Notes: a model not told the origin generated them from the sequence alone. A DNA stretch of 64,000 nucleotides from JAPLFM01 sp964650885 (GCA_964650885.1 CAZYXG010000002.1:62001-126000), one strand, 5' to 3'; shown: positions 51,005-60,744, numbered from the stretch's first letter. A program made the numbers and translations.

Positions 51005-52624
51005 ATGAAAAATATAAAATTGTTAGCAATAACGATAGCATTGCTGTTATTGAACTTTACTTTTCTGGGTATATCAAGGAATAATACTCAGCCAAAAGAG
51101 TATTACAATATCCATAAGTCAATCTATAATATTGATTCTACGGCAGTTAAGCTAAAAATAGTAATTGATAACATACTTGAAAAAAACGCAAACATACTTA
51201 AAAAAACAAACTACGGAATTGCTATATTAGATTTGGAAGAAGCTAAATATATCTACGGACGCAATGTTGAATTGCCTCTTACTCCAGCTTCCACCACCAA
51301 ACTTTACACTACATTCTATGCTATTGCCACTCAGCCAACTATTCGTACATCTATCTATCACGATGGAATTATACAGAACGGAATGTTAAAAGGCAATTTA
51401 TATTTATTTGGCAGAGGCGATGCTTTGCTTAATTCAAATGATTTAGACTTATTAGCACAAGAAATAGCGAATAAAGGGATTACAAAAATTGAAGGAAATT
51501 TCATCATTGATGATAGTTTCTTCGATAAACAGTCTAATCGTAGTGTTTATAGTGGCGACTTTGAAATTGTGCAACCTTTACCCGAAATTAAACCATTTAT
51601 ATTAAACAAAAACTCTTTAGCTTTACATATATCTTCGAGTGGTAATTTTGGGGATAAAGTAATTGTATCAATGGATCCTCCTTCCGATAGATTTTCTGCA
51701 AATGTAACAGCTACTGTGAAACAAACAGTGGTCAGAAAGCAGCTACGCAAAAAAAGTAAATCTCGTAATTTTGCCGTGAAAGGTAAGAAAGGCAAAAATG
51801 GCAAAAGAAATAGGGTCACTAATGAAAATTTAGGAGATTATGAAACAAAAGTTGTTTCTGCTCCTACTGGAATTAGAGTTAGCTCTCTTATTGACCCAAG
51901 TGGGAAACAAGTATTCAATGTGGTTGGCAGTTTAGCTCCGAACAAAAGAATTTCGCAATATTATGTAATTAAAAAACCTGAATTCGCTATAGCAGGTACA
52001 ATTCTAACTAGTTTGAGAAAGCGAGGAGTAAATTTCACAGGAACAACAATTTTAGGAAATCTTCCAGTTTCTGGTTATAACATTTTAGCAGAAGTGAAAC
52101 GTCCAACTCAAGATATAGCAAAAATCATTAATAAATATAGTGATAACTATGTTGCTGAGCATTTATTTAAGTTCAATGGAGCGAACATCAATAAAATGAA
52201 TAATGCAGAAGGTGCAAGATTAAGCTTAGGTAAATTCTGTGATAGTTTACAAATTCCATTTGCCAACTGCCGATTGAATGATGGATCTGGACTTTCGAGA
52301 AGAAATTTAGTTACTCCATCTTCTGAAATTAGATTATTGCAAATAGCAAATTCAAATCAGCAATTGAAATTCGACTCTACTCTTGCTATAGCTGGGGTAG
52401 ATGGTACTCTTCGCAATAGAATGATTGGCACGAAAGCTCAAGCAAACTTGCATGGGAAAACAGGGACACTTCGCAATGTTAGTGCTTTATCTGGCTATGT
52501 AAAGAATCTTGATGGAAATAAAATTGCATTCACTTTCATTTTCAATGGACCGAACGTAGGGGCTTACAAACAATTGGAAAATCAAATTGGTGTTGCATTA
52601 GCTAATTTCAACTATGAAAAGTAA
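51005..52624 (+). CDS. dacB: D-alanyl-D-alanine carboxypeptidase/PBP4 (DacB-type)
   Basis: Class C penicillin-binding protein that trims or cuts peptidoglycan peptides in the periplasm. The three motifs are S96-T-T-K99 in TPASTTKLY, S379-D-N381 in YSDNYVAEH and K485-T-G487 in HGKTGTLRN. At 539 residues it has a signal peptide (about 1-22). An unusual Lys/Arg-rich insert, residues about 243-271 (KKSKSRNFAVKGKKGKNGKR), lies in the second domain. It overlaps the ABC permease gene by 11 bases. Confidence 0.92.
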   Translation: MKNIKLLAITIALLLLNFTFLGISRNNTQPKEYYNIHKSIYNIDSTAVKLKIVIDNILEKNANILKKTNYGIAILDLEEAKYIYGRNVELPLTPASTTKLYTTFYAIATQPTIRTSIYHDGIIQNGMLKGNLYLFGRGDALLNSNDLDLLAQEIANKGITKIEGNFIIDDSFFDKQSNRSVYSGDFEIVQPLPEIKPFILNKNSLALHISSSGNFGDKVIVSMDPPSDRFSANVTATVKQTVVRKQLRKKSKSRNFAVKGKKGKNGKRNRVTNENLGDYETKVVSAPTGIRVSSLIDPSGKQVFNVVGSLAPNKRISQYYVIKKPEFAIAGTILTSLRKRGVNFTGTTILGNLPVSGYNILAEVKRPTQDIAKIINKYSDNYVAEHLFKFNGANINKMNNAEGARLSLGKFCDSLQIPFANCRLNDGSGLSRRNLVTPSSEIRLLQIANSNQQLKFDSTLAIAGVDGTLRNRMIGTKAQANLHGKTGTLRNVSALSGYVKNLDGNKIAFTFIFNGPNVGAYKQLENQIGVALANFNYEK

Positions 52625-53435
52625 GTTAAATAAAATAGCTCTCAACGCCATATTATTTATTTTTACATTGGCTGTTCTTTATCCATTAGCTTGGATGGTC
52701 TTGCTATCATTCAAATCAAATCCCGAAAAGTTCTCTTCTTTCAGTGAATTAGTTTTTTCTCAATTCACATTGCAGAATTTTCAAGAGACTATAAATAGCG
52801 ATAAATTCTATTTATATATTTTTAATTCAGCATTAATAGCTACAATAGTTACTTTAGGCAACGTCCTTTTTTGCTTTATGACTGCTTATGCCTTAGTTCG
52901 CCGAGATTTTATTGGTAGAAATTTTACTATCACAATGATAATGGGACTATTATTAGTTCCTGCTTTTGTTACTATGATTCCTGTATTTAGCTTGATGGTT
53001 GATTTTGGGTGGATTGATACTTATTGGTCTTTGATTCTGCCTTGGTTGGTATCACCATTTGGAGTGTATTTAGTTTATCAGTATATGAAAGGTATTCCAT
53101 TTGAAATAGAAGATGCTGCCAAGATTGATGGTGCAAGTGATTTCAAAATAGTATTCCAAATTATAATGCCGCTTTGCAAACCAATTCTAACTGTGCTAGC
53201 TATTTATACATTTTTGAGCAATTGGAATTCATTCCTTTACCCATATTTGCTTACTAACTCAGAAAATTTAAGAACCCTTCCAGTTGGTTTAGCATTCTAT
53301 TTCGGAAAGCAATCAATTGATTGGGGGAATTTAATGGCAGGAGCTACAATTTCTGCTTTACCAATAATTATTTTATTTATTTTCTTTCAAAACAGTATTA
53401 TAAAAGGACTCACTGCTGGAGCTTTGAAAGAATAA
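52614..53435 (+). CDS. Orphan ABC sugar-type permease (MalG-like)
   Basis: A 273-residue binding-protein-dependent permease with six helices and the EAA loop EDAAKIDGASDFKIVFQIIM. It belongs to the CUT1 (MalG/LacG) group. No partner permease, ATPase or binding protein lies nearby, so it probably works with a system encoded elsewhere. It overlaps dacB by 11 bases, which hints that its substrate may relate to wall recycling, though nothing in the sequence shows this. Confidence 0.85.
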   Translation: MKSKLNKIALNAILFIFTLAVLYPLAWMVLLSFKSNPEKFSSFSELVFSQFTLQNFQETINSDKFYLYIFNSALIATIVTLGNVLFCFMTAYALVRRDFIGRNFTITMIMGLLLVPAFVTMIPVFSLMVDFGWIDTYWSLILPWLVSPFGVYLVYQYMKGIPFEIEDAAKIDGASDFKIVFQIIMPLCKPILTVLAIYTFLSNWNSFLYPYLLTNSENLRTLPVGLAFYFGKQSIDWGNLMAGATISALPIIILFIFFQNSIIKGLTAGALKE

Positions 53436-53454
53436 TTACTACTTGGAGTAATAA

Positions 53455-53796
53455 ATGGAAATTTCTGAAATAAGACAACTTGCCAAAATGTTAGTGGACG
53501 AAATGGACTCTCGGCATAATGCAGATTTAGCTCCAAAATGGGACAATGCTACATTGAAGTTTGTTCCTTCGGATAAATCAATGAAAGAGCATGAAATGCC
53601 CATTGAAAAGCTGCTACATAAAGTAGTTATGTTAAGAGATAATCTACGAGTTTTGGAAATGCAAATTAATAGCAATAAAGAAATTAGCGACTCAGAAAAA
53701 GTTAAATTGCAAAGCTATATCACCAAATGCTATGGCTCTATGACCTCGTTTAATTTTTTATTCTATAACGAAGAAGATAAATTTAGTTCAAAGTAA
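53455..53796 (+). CDS. Hypothetical 113-residue soluble protein
   Basis: No family recognised. The N-terminus is helical (EIRQLAKMLVDEMDSRHN), a short KWDNATLKFVPSDKSMKEH stretch follows, then helices with MLRDNLRVLEMQINSNKEIS. No membrane segment or signal. It resembles small proteins conserved only in this group. It follows the ABC permease by 19 bases. Confidence 0.7.
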   Translation: MEISEIRQLAKMLVDEMDSRHNADLAPKWDNATLKFVPSDKSMKEHEMPIEKLLHKVVMLRDNLRVLEMQINSNKEISDSEKVKLQSYITKCYGSMTSFNFLFYNEEDKFSSK

Positions 53797-53856
53797 TATT
53801 GTTGAATGTCAATCGTATTCATTTATAATTGTTAAATATTTAAAGTTTGATGAGTT

Positions 53857-54540
53857 ATGAAAAGAATTGGAGTTTTACTTTCTGGCTGTGGTGTTTTCGA
53901 TGGTGCAGAAATACAAGAGTCTGTTTTTACATTGCTAGCTATTGACCAAAATGGTGGTAAAGCTGTATGTGTAGCACCAAACATTAACCAACATCACGTT
54001 GTGAACCACATAAATGGCGATGAAATGTCGGAAAATCGCAATGTTTTAACCGAAGCAGCTAGAATTGCGAGAGGAAATATTCAAGATTTAGCTAAAATTA
54101 GCTCAAACGATTTTGATGCTTTGGTTATACCAGGTGGCTTTGGAGATGCTAAAAATTTAACAAAATGGGCTTTTTCTGGTGCTAATGGTGAGATTAATTC
54201 TGATGTGAAAAGAATTATTAATGAAATGCTGGCGGATTGTAAACCTATTGTGGGACTTTGCATGGGCCCTACAGTTATTGCAAAAGCTCTTGAAGGCAAA
54301 CTGGATGGTGGAGTTTTAACAGTGGGCAATAATACTGACCAATCACCTTATGATATTGCAGAAGTGCAAGGAGAAATCAAGAAGCTTGGTTTTTCAACTA
54401 AAGAAAATAAAATTACTGAAATCACAATAGATAAGAAAAATAAAATAATTACTGCTCCTTGTTATATGATGGAAGTATCAATTTCACAAGTTTACGATAA
54501 TGCCAAACAAGCTATTGATGAGCTTTTTAGAATGATGTAA
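53857..54540 (+). CDS. elbB: ElbB-type isoprenoid biosynthesis glyoxalase
   Basis: A 227-residue DJ-1/PfpI-fold protein of the ElbB group. Diagnostic segments are GVLLSGCGVFDGAEIQESV, PNINQHHVVNHINGDEM, LVIPGGFGDAKNLTKWAFSG and GLCMGPTVIAKALEGK with the catalytic Cys. ElbB proteins have glyoxalase activity and were linked to isoprenoid output in E. coli. It is monocistronic. Confidence 0.92.
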   Translation: MKRIGVLLSGCGVFDGAEIQESVFTLLAIDQNGGKAVCVAPNINQHHVVNHINGDEMSENRNVLTEAARIARGNIQDLAKISSNDFDALVIPGGFGDAKNLTKWAFSGANGEINSDVKRIINEMLADCKPIVGLCMGPTVIAKALEGKLDGGVLTVGNNTDQSPYDIAEVQGEIKKLGFSTKENKITEITIDKKNKIITAPCYMMEVSISQVYDNAKQAIDELFRMM

Positions 54541-54564
54541 ATCAGTTGTGAAACTTTTGTGAAA

Positions 54565-54572
54565 TAACTTTG
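54565..54572 (+). promoter_or_regulatory. TAnnTTTG element ahead of porin-like gene
   Basis: TAACTTTG lies 22 bases before the porin-like ATG (54595). A TTG at 54546-54548 is 16 bases upstream, slightly short. Pattern match only. Confidence 0.45.
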
Positions 54573-54594
54573 CCAATCATGCAAAATAATTAAA

Positions 54595-55668
54595 ATGCGA
54601 ATTACAAAATTAATTAAATATATTTTGCTGTGTTTTGTAATTATTACAAACGATTCAAGTGCAAATGATTCATTAACATTTAATGGTTACATTGATTCTT
54701 ATTATGCAATAGATAACGATGCAAATGAAAGCAATAGAAAATTACTAAGCATTTTAAATCCAACCAAAGAGAGTATCAATTTGAATGTAGTTCTATTTAG
54801 AGTGAATTACAATTCAGAATCACTTAGAGCAATCGCTACTTTTCATTTTGGAGATATGCCAAATGTAGCCTGGCAGACTAAATTAAACTTTATCCAAGAA
54901 GCTTATATTGGAGTAAAATTAAGTGATAAGTTTTGGTTTGATGTTGGAAATTATCTAACCCATATTGGAATAGAAAGTGTGAATCCAAAAGATAATTGGC
55001 TTTCAACTTTATCACTTTTAGCCCAAAATGAACCATTTTATCAAGCTGGTGCAAAACTAACTTATGAGCCAAATAATTTATTAAAATTACAAATTCAATT
55101 GCTCAATGGCTATAATTTGTTTGAAGATAATAATAAAAATAAGTCAATTGGATATTTGGTTTCTTACAAGTTATTAGAAAATTTAAATCTAAGTCTAACT
55201 GGAATAATAGGTAATGAAGCTTATTTAGGATTAGTAAATCCAAAATTTAAATATAGCCAAGGTAATAAAATATTAAATAGTTTACTAATTGAATGGGATT
55301 GTAGTAATTCATTTAAAATTAAATCATTGATTGATTTAAGCAGTCAAGAAATTGATGTAACAGATTTGAATAATAATATATCCAAAGGTTTTTCAAGAAT
55401 CGTAGCTTCATCTATTGCTTTTAAGTATTTATTCTCAGAGTCAATATCTTTGAATAGCAGAATAGAAATGTATAACACATTTTTGAAAGTAGCAGAAACA
55501 TTTAACAGCAAAGCTCTTGCCTATACTATTGGCTTAGAATACAAACCAATGAAAAATGCCTACATCAGATTAGAGGATAGATTTATGAATTATAATAACA
55601 CAATTAATTCAATCATTCCATTTAAGTCAAGAAATGAAGTTATATTTGGTGTCGGTGTTTACTTCTAA
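54595..55668 (+). CDS. Outer-membrane porin-like beta-barrel (bbp2-like)
   Basis: A 357-residue exported barrel. Signal peptide about 1-23, then alternating strands rich in aromatic and amphipathic residues: SLTFNGYIDSYYAIDNDANE, ATFHFGDMPNVAWQTKLNFI, EAYIGVKLSDKFWFDVGNYL and a C-terminal strand ending in FGVGVYF with terminal Phe. It resembles putative beta-barrel porin-2 (OmpL-like) proteins. Substrate unknown. It is convergent with ispE (1-base gap between stops). Confidence 0.78.
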   Translation: MRITKLIKYILLCFVIITNDSSANDSLTFNGYIDSYYAIDNDANESNRKLLSILNPTKESINLNVVLFRVNYNSESLRAIATFHFGDMPNVAWQTKLNFIQEAYIGVKLSDKFWFDVGNYLTHIGIESVNPKDNWLSTLSLLAQNEPFYQAGAKLTYEPNNLLKLQIQLLNGYNLFEDNNKNKSIGYLVSYKLLENLNLSLTGIIGNEAYLGLVNPKFKYSQGNKILNSLLIEWDCSNSFKIKSLIDLSSQEIDVTDLNNNISKGFSRIVASSIAFKYLFSESISLNSRIEMYNTFLKVAETFNSKALAYTIGLEYKPMKNAYIRLEDRFMNYNNTINSIIPFKSRNEVIFGVGVYF

Positions 55669-55669
55669 A

Positions 55670-56509
55670 TTATTGGCACCAAACAAAGTAGTTTGGAAAT
55701 ATTGATTTGATTTCTTCTTTTTTATAGTCTTTTGGAAATAAACCAAAAACACTTGCCCCACTTCCTGAGAGCAGTGTGAAATCTGCCCCTAAACTATATA
55801 GTTTTGCTTTTATTTCTTCAATTTCTGGATAATCTTTAAGTACTACTTCTTCAAAATCATTTATCAGAAATTCTTTAAAAAGCGTTGCGTTGCCATCTGC
55901 ATTGATAAGCACCATTGGCAAATGTATTTTTGGGCGTTCTTTTTCAGTCCTGCTTAGCTTTCTGTATGCTTCTGGAGTGCCAATGTGAATATTGGGATTG
56001 ACAATCACAATTGAGTAAGGCAATTCATAATCAAAATAGGCCAAACTTTCGCCTCGGCTTCCTGCTACAGCAGTTCCATATTTAAGAAAGTATGGAATGT
56101 CCGAACCAAGTGATTGAGCTATAATTAACAAATCGTTATAGCTAGCTCTCGAGCCAGAAAGTTCATTGATTGCATTGAGTGTTATTGCAGCATTGCTACT
56201 TCCGCCGCCAAGTCCACCGCCCATTGGAATGTTTTTTTCAATGTGTACGTCAACTCCAAAGTCTAATGGAAATTTTTTAGCGAATTTTTCGATAGCTTTA
56301 TAGATCAAATTATCTTCTTTGGGTATTCCAAAATCGACATTGCTAGAAATGTTCAAATCTTTTATGGAAGTTTTTTTAAATGTTAAAATGTCCGCAAGCT
56401 TAGTTAAATAGAAGACAGTATTGATGTTATGGTATCCGTCTGCTCTTTTATTTAGCACTTGCAAGCCAAGGTTTATTTTGGCAAATGATAGTTTTTTGAT
56501 AGAATTCAT
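55670..56509 (-). CDS. ispE: 4-diphosphocytidyl-2-C-methyl-D-erythritol kinase
   Basis: GHMP kinase of the methylerythritol phosphate route to isoprenoids. The 279-residue protein has SFAKINLGLQVLNKRADGYH, the ATP loop PMGGGLGGGSSNAA (residues about 96-108) and TLLSGSGASVFGLF near the end. It shows the cell uses the MEP pathway, feeding the polyprenyl and squalene-type synthases in this window. It is divergent from the dolichol-kinase-like gene. Confidence 0.95.
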   Translation of the reverse strand: MNSIKKLSFAKINLGLQVLNKRADGYHNINTVFYLTKLADILTFKKTSIKDLNISSNVDFGIPKEDNLIYKAIEKFAKKFPLDFGVDVHIEKNIPMGGGLGGGSSNAAITLNAINELSGSRASYNDLLIIAQSLGSDIPYFLKYGTAVAGSRGESLAYFDYELPYSIVIVNPNIHIGTPEAYRKLSRTEKERPKIHLPMVLINADGNATLFKEFLINDFEEVVLKDYPEIEEIKAKLYSLGADFTLLSGSGASVFGLFPKDYKKEEIKSIFPNYFVWCQ

Positions 56510-56540
56510 TATTTTTGAGTTTATTTAGATTTACAAAAGT

Positions 56541-57200
56541 ATGGACAATTCGATAACTTACAAAAATGAATTATACAGAAAGGGAATTCACCTTTGCTCT
56601 CTGACGATTCCAATTGCCTATATTTTCACTTCGCACCAAAAAGCATTGCTAATAATTCTACCAATAACTATAATAATGTTATTGGCTGATATACTAAGCA
56701 CTAGAGTTGCTTTTGTAAATAAAATTATTTTTGGCTATATGGGTGCTTTGCTTAGGGAACACGAAAAAGAGAACAAAAAATTTGTTCTCAATGGTGCTTC
56801 TTGGGTTTTGATTTCAGCAAGTTTGTGCATACTGATTTTCCCTAAAGTAGTGATGATACCAGCTTTTACAATATTAATCATTTCGGATATGCTTGCTGCA
56901 TTGGTAGGAAGAAAATTCGGGAAAACCCCATTATTTGATAAATCTTGGGAAGGAACTATTGCTTTTATAGTTTCAGCTATTGGAGTTGTACTCTCTTTTG
57001 GCTTTGCTTTTTCTGCACCAATCACATTCTTTGCCTTTGGAATATTGGGGGCAGTAATTGGTGGTTTTGTGGAAGCTGGCTCTAAAGTTTTGAATATTGA
57101 CGATAATCTTTCCATTCCACTTTCAATAGGGTTGATTCTTTGGTTGGGTGCATTCTATGCACAGTCCATTAATATGCCTTATTTAGATTTGATAAAATAA
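56541..57200 (+). CDS. Dolichol kinase/CTP-transferase-like membrane protein
   Basis: A 219-residue protein with about seven helices. The segment SDMLAALVGRKFGKTPLFDK followed by SWEGTIAF has the D-AA-VG-K-EG pattern of the cytidylyltransferase/dolichol-kinase (SEC59) group, which binds CTP. In bacteria such proteins are thought to phosphorylate polyprenols or phytol-like alcohols; the substrate here is not known. It is 8 bases before ltaE. Confidence 0.78.
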   Translation: MDNSITYKNELYRKGIHLCSLTIPIAYIFTSHQKALLIILPITIIMLLADILSTRVAFVNKIIFGYMGALLREHEKENKKFVLNGASWVLISASLCILIFPKVVMIPAFTILIISDMLAALVGRKFGKTPLFDKSWEGTIAFIVSAIGVVLSFGFAFSAPITFFAFGILGAVIGGFVEAGSKVLNIDDNLSIPLSIGLILWLGAFYAQSINMPYLDLIK

Positions 57201-57208
57201 TTAATAAA

Positions 57209-58231
57209 ATGATAGATTTAAGAAGCGACACACTCACAATGCCATCGAAAGAAATGCTTGATTCGATTTATTCGGCTCAGCTTGGCGATGATGTCTATGC
57301 AGAAGATGTGACAACAAATTTATTTCAAAAGAAAATTGCAAATTTCTTTGGCAAAGAAGCAGGGCTTATCGTTCCTTCTGGCACTATGGCAAATCAAATA
57401 GGAGTGGCTGTGCATACTGCCACTGGCGACGAAGTGATTTGCGAAAGCAATGCACATATCTACTACTATGAAACAGCTGGACCTTCCATTATTTCTCGTG
57501 TGCAAATGCGTCCAATTGAATCTGAAAAGGGCGAACCTGATTTGAATAAAATTGAGTCTGCTATTCGTGAAGATATTTACTATATGCCACGCACTAGTTT
57601 GATTTGTTTGGAAAACACACATAATCGCCACGGTGGCACTATTATCAGCTTAGATTATTGCCAATCAGTTTCAAAATTAGCGAAAGCAAAAGGAATAGCA
57701 ACTCATTTAGATGGGGCTAGAGTTTGGAATGCAATACTTACAAATAAATCTTTAGCTCAAGATTATGGTAAATGTTTCGATACTATAAATGTTTGCTTTT
57801 CTAAGGGCTTAGGCACTCCTGCTTTATCTATGATTTTAGGCACTGAAGTTCAAATAGCAAAAGCACTTAAATGGAGAAAAATCTTGGGTGGAGGAATGCG
57901 TCAGACAGGCGTTTTCGCTGCTATGTGCGATTTTGCTTTTGAAAATAATTTGCCCAAATTAGAACTTGATAATGCCAATGCTACTTTGTTTGCTTCTTTA
58001 ATTGCCAATGAGCCAAAGATTAGTTTGGATTTGAGCAGAGTGCAAACCAATATAGTGCTTTTTGAAATTACAAATGAAATTGATTTGAATAAATTTCAAA
58101 ACGATTGCCAATTAAATGGATTAAAAATCTCTTCATTTGGTGGTAAAAAATTCAGAGCTGTTTTCCATAGCCAAATGGACAAAAACACAATTACAAAAGC
58201 AGCAGTAATTCTAATTTCTACTCTTAATTAA
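57209..58231 (+). CDS. ltaE: Low-specificity L-threonine aldolase
   Basis: PLP enzyme that splits threonine to glycine and acetaldehyde. The 340-residue protein has IDLRSDTLTMPSKEM, GDDVYAEDVTTNLFQKKIA, D168 in ATHLDGARVWNA and the PLP lysine K199 in VCFSKGLGTPALS. It is a fold-type I aldolase. It could feed glycine to the glycine cleavage system (GcvH at 40633). It lies between the dolichol-kinase-like gene and a secreted hypothetical gene. Confidence 0.94.
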   Translation: MIDLRSDTLTMPSKEMLDSIYSAQLGDDVYAEDVTTNLFQKKIANFFGKEAGLIVPSGTMANQIGVAVHTATGDEVICESNAHIYYYETAGPSIISRVQMRPIESEKGEPDLNKIESAIREDIYYMPRTSLICLENTHNRHGGTIISLDYCQSVSKLAKAKGIATHLDGARVWNAILTNKSLAQDYGKCFDTINVCFSKGLGTPALSMILGTEVQIAKALKWRKILGGGMRQTGVFAAMCDFAFENNLPKLELDNANATLFASLIANEPKISLDLSRVQTNIVLFEITNEIDLNKFQNDCQLNGLKISSFGGKKFRAVFHSQMDKNTITKAAVILISTLN

Positions 58232-58245
58232 AAAAGGTAAAGAAT

Positions 58246-58701
58246 ATGAAAAAATTCATTCTGACATTATTATTGACTTTTAGTTTCAATTGCTTTGCAG
58301 ATGATTTGACCGCTGAGCTAAGATTGATTAACTCGAATTTATTCCTTTGCTATTCGCAATTGAATATTATTTACGATGGATACAACAAGAAAGAATATTC
58401 TGATATTGAAAAGTACCACAAAATGCTATCAATTAGTTTGAATGATTCTGAAAGATTATTAAAAAAACTTGTTGCAAAAGAAACTGAAAAGCCATTGGAC
58501 AATGAAAATAATCAACTTTGGTTCACTCGCCTGAAAGAAATGAATACTGAGCTGAAGGATATGAATATTATTTTGAAAAAATATGTTCTTCTTGGCAAAC
58601 AGGAAGATAGAATTAATTTTTCCGAACGCAATAAAGCTTTCATCGAAAAATTCAAATCAGTGATTGATGCACAAATAGAGAAATTAAAAGAGAATGAATG
58701 A
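58246..58701 (+). CDS. Secreted helical hypothetical protein
   Basis: A 151-residue protein with a signal peptide (about 1-18, CFAD). The mature part is charged, mainly helical (ELRLINSNLFLCYSQLNIIY, RLKEMNTELKDMNIILKKYV) with no recognised family. It overlaps the thioesterase gene by 8 bases. Confidence 0.72.
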   Translation: MKKFILTLLLTFSFNCFADDLTAELRLINSNLFLCYSQLNIIYDGYNKKEYSDIEKYHKMLSISLNDSERLLKKLVAKETEKPLDNENNQLWFTRLKEMNTELKDMNIILKKYVLLGKQEDRINFSERNKAFIEKFKSVIDAQIEKLKENE

Positions 58702-59170
58702 GATAGAAATTTTAGCTGGGCGACTTAATGAATTCAAACATAAGTTCAATGGTAGAGTAGAGTTTAGCGATGTAGATTCATTTTCTGTAGTGCATAATTT
58801 GACTTATCTTTATTGGCTGGAATGGGCTAGGACTGATTATTTATTCTCTCTTGGATTAGAAAAGAAGATTGATTTTTTCAAAAGAGAATTACCAATAATG
58901 ACAGTACACCACACAGTGAATTATTTCAGTTCATTGAATTTCCCAGATAACTATGAAGTGCTGACTAAAGTACCAAAAATAGGTGAATCTTCTATAGTTT
59001 TTGAGAATATTATTCGCAAAACACAAAATAAAGAAGCAAATATTGTGCTTTATGCAAAATCAGTTTTAGTATATGTGGACTTCGAAAGTAAAGTACCTCA
59101 ACGTATGCCAGATTTAATTAGAAATTTAGTATCTGAATTTGAAGGTACGGGGGATGAAAATTTCAGATAA
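58694..59170 (+). CDS. Hotdog-fold thioesterase (4HBT/YbgC-like)
   Basis: A 158-residue acyl-CoA thioesterase. The motif VEFSDVDSFSVVHNLTYLYW, with Asp at 26-28 and His34, followed by LEWARTDYL, is that of the 4-hydroxybenzoyl-CoA/YbgC group. The substrate acyl chain is not known. It overlaps the secreted gene upstream by 8 bases and the GH3 gene downstream by 17 bases when the ATG at 59154 is used. Confidence 0.87.
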   Translation: MNEIEILAGRLNEFKHKFNGRVEFSDVDSFSVVHNLTYLYWLEWARTDYLFSLGLEKKIDFFKRELPIMTVHHTVNYFSSLNFPDNYEVLTKVPKIGESSIVFENIIRKTQNKEANIVLYAKSVLVYVDFESKVPQRMPDLIRNLVSEFEGTGDENFR

Positions 59171-60713
59171 AGCAGAAAAAGCATTTTCTAAATTATTAGA
59201 AAATGATGACAAAATTGTGGCTCAGCTACTTTTCCCAAGATTAAATATTAACGACTATTTAACAGACGTTGATTATAAAGAAGACATTCAAAACCTTGTG
59301 AAAGCGGGAGTTGGAGGATTTTGTTTGTTCAAAGGCAATGTGGAAGAAACATTTAAAGTAATTAAAGAACTAAAGCCACTTGCCACTATTCCATTGCTGT
59401 TTTCTGGCGATTACGAAAATGGTGTGACTATGAGGCATTCGGGAGGCACTGAACTGCCCCACGCAATGGCTCTTGGCAAAACAAATAACCCTGAAATTTT
59501 AGCAGAAGCTGCTAAAATAATTGCCGATGAGTCTATTGCCATTGGCACAAAATGGATATTTTCGCCAGTTTGCGATATTAATTCCAATAAATTAAATCCT
59601 ATCATCAACATCAGAGCTTACGGCGAAGATAGTAATTCAGTTTCCACATCAATTCAAACAGTCGTTACTACATTCGATGCAGCTGGTGTATTAGCTTGTG
59701 CAAAGCATTTCCCTGGACACGGCGATACAAGTCAGGATTCACATTTAACTTTGCCAACACTCAATAAAACAAAAGCCGAGCTTTACGAACTTGAATTAAA
59801 GCCATTTCAAATTGCTATTGAAAAAAAAGTTGCTTCAATAATGGTTGCACATTTGGCTGTACCAGAGTTAGATAGAAGTGGTTTGCCTGCTTCGCTTTCT
59901 GCAAAAATAATTACAGATTTGCTTAAAAATGAACTATGTTTTGAAGGAATTGTCGTTACCGATGCACTTGAAATGAAAGCAATTTCCAACACTTGGAAAT
60001 CAGATGAAGCTGTGAAACTTGCAGTAAATGCTGGAGTTGATGCCTTGCTTATGCCAGAGGATAATAATTTAGCTCTTAATGCTTTGTCTGACGAATATTC
60101 AAATATAGATTTCAAAGAAAAAGTTCATAAAGCAGTTGAAAAAATTATCTATTATAAAGATAAACTTAATTTATTTGATACTGCTGCTTATTTGCGACCA
60201 GCTCAATTCAAATTGAATGTGCAGGAAGAAGCCGCATTTGAAATTGGCAAGCAAACAATAGACTCTATTGGCGACCCAACTGAATTGCGTTTGAAAGAAA
60301 ATACTAAAATTGCAGCGTTTGCTTTTTTGCAAAAAGATTCGGATTTCGATAAAGCTTCGGAATTCTTCAATTTCTTGCAGCAAGCTATCCATCAGGATAT
60401 TGACTTTGCTTATATAAACGACAATGCAGATGACGACCAAATATCTAACTTCTTAGTGAACACTAAAGATGCCGATTTAGTAGTGATTGCTTTGTTTTAT
60501 AGAAGCAGGGCATACCATGGCGACATTGGGAACCACGAAAGTTTAAAAAGTAGAGTGGCAAAACTTAGCAACTACAACCCAAATGTAGTATTTTATTTTG
60601 GCAATCCATACTTAGTTGAAGAAGTAAAGCAAGATTTAGCTATTTTAGCATATTCCGATGCGACTCCATCAATTGCATCGGCAGTACTAAAATTCAAATT
60701 ATTAGTTGATTGA
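59154..60713 (+). CDS. Glycoside hydrolase family 3 beta-N-acetylhexosaminidase (NagZ-like)
   Basis: 519 residues from the ATG at 59154, which has the GGTACGGGGG site upstream; an in-frame ATG at 59139 is less likely. KHFPGHGDTSQDSHLTLP (residues 184-201) carries the Asp-His dyad of NagZ, and D270 in GIVVTDALEMKAIS is the nucleophile. NagZ removes GlcNAc from recycled peptidoglycan fragments. No signal peptide is visible, so a cytosolic recycling role is likely. The C-terminal 180 residues form the second GH3 domain. Confidence 0.9.
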   Translation: MKISDKAEKAFSKLLENDDKIVAQLLFPRLNINDYLTDVDYKEDIQNLVKAGVGGFCLFKGNVEETFKVIKELKPLATIPLLFSGDYENGVTMRHSGGTELPHAMALGKTNNPEILAEAAKIIADESIAIGTKWIFSPVCDINSNKLNPIINIRAYGEDSNSVSTSIQTVVTTFDAAGVLACAKHFPGHGDTSQDSHLTLPTLNKTKAELYELELKPFQIAIEKKVASIMVAHLAVPELDRSGLPASLSAKIITDLLKNELCFEGIVVTDALEMKAISNTWKSDEAVKLAVNAGVDALLMPEDNNLALNALSDEYSNIDFKEKVHKAVEKIIYYKDKLNLFDTAAYLRPAQFKLNVQEEAAFEIGKQTIDSIGDPTELRLKENTKIAAFAFLQKDSDFDKASEFFNFLQQAIHQDIDFAYINDNADDDQISNFLVNTKDADLVVIALFYRSRAYHGDIGNHESLKSRVAKLSNYNPNVVFYFGNPYLVEEVKQDLAILAYSDATPSIASAVLKFKLLVD

Positions 60714-60744
60714 AATAAAACTATATTAAAATAATGGGGCATCT

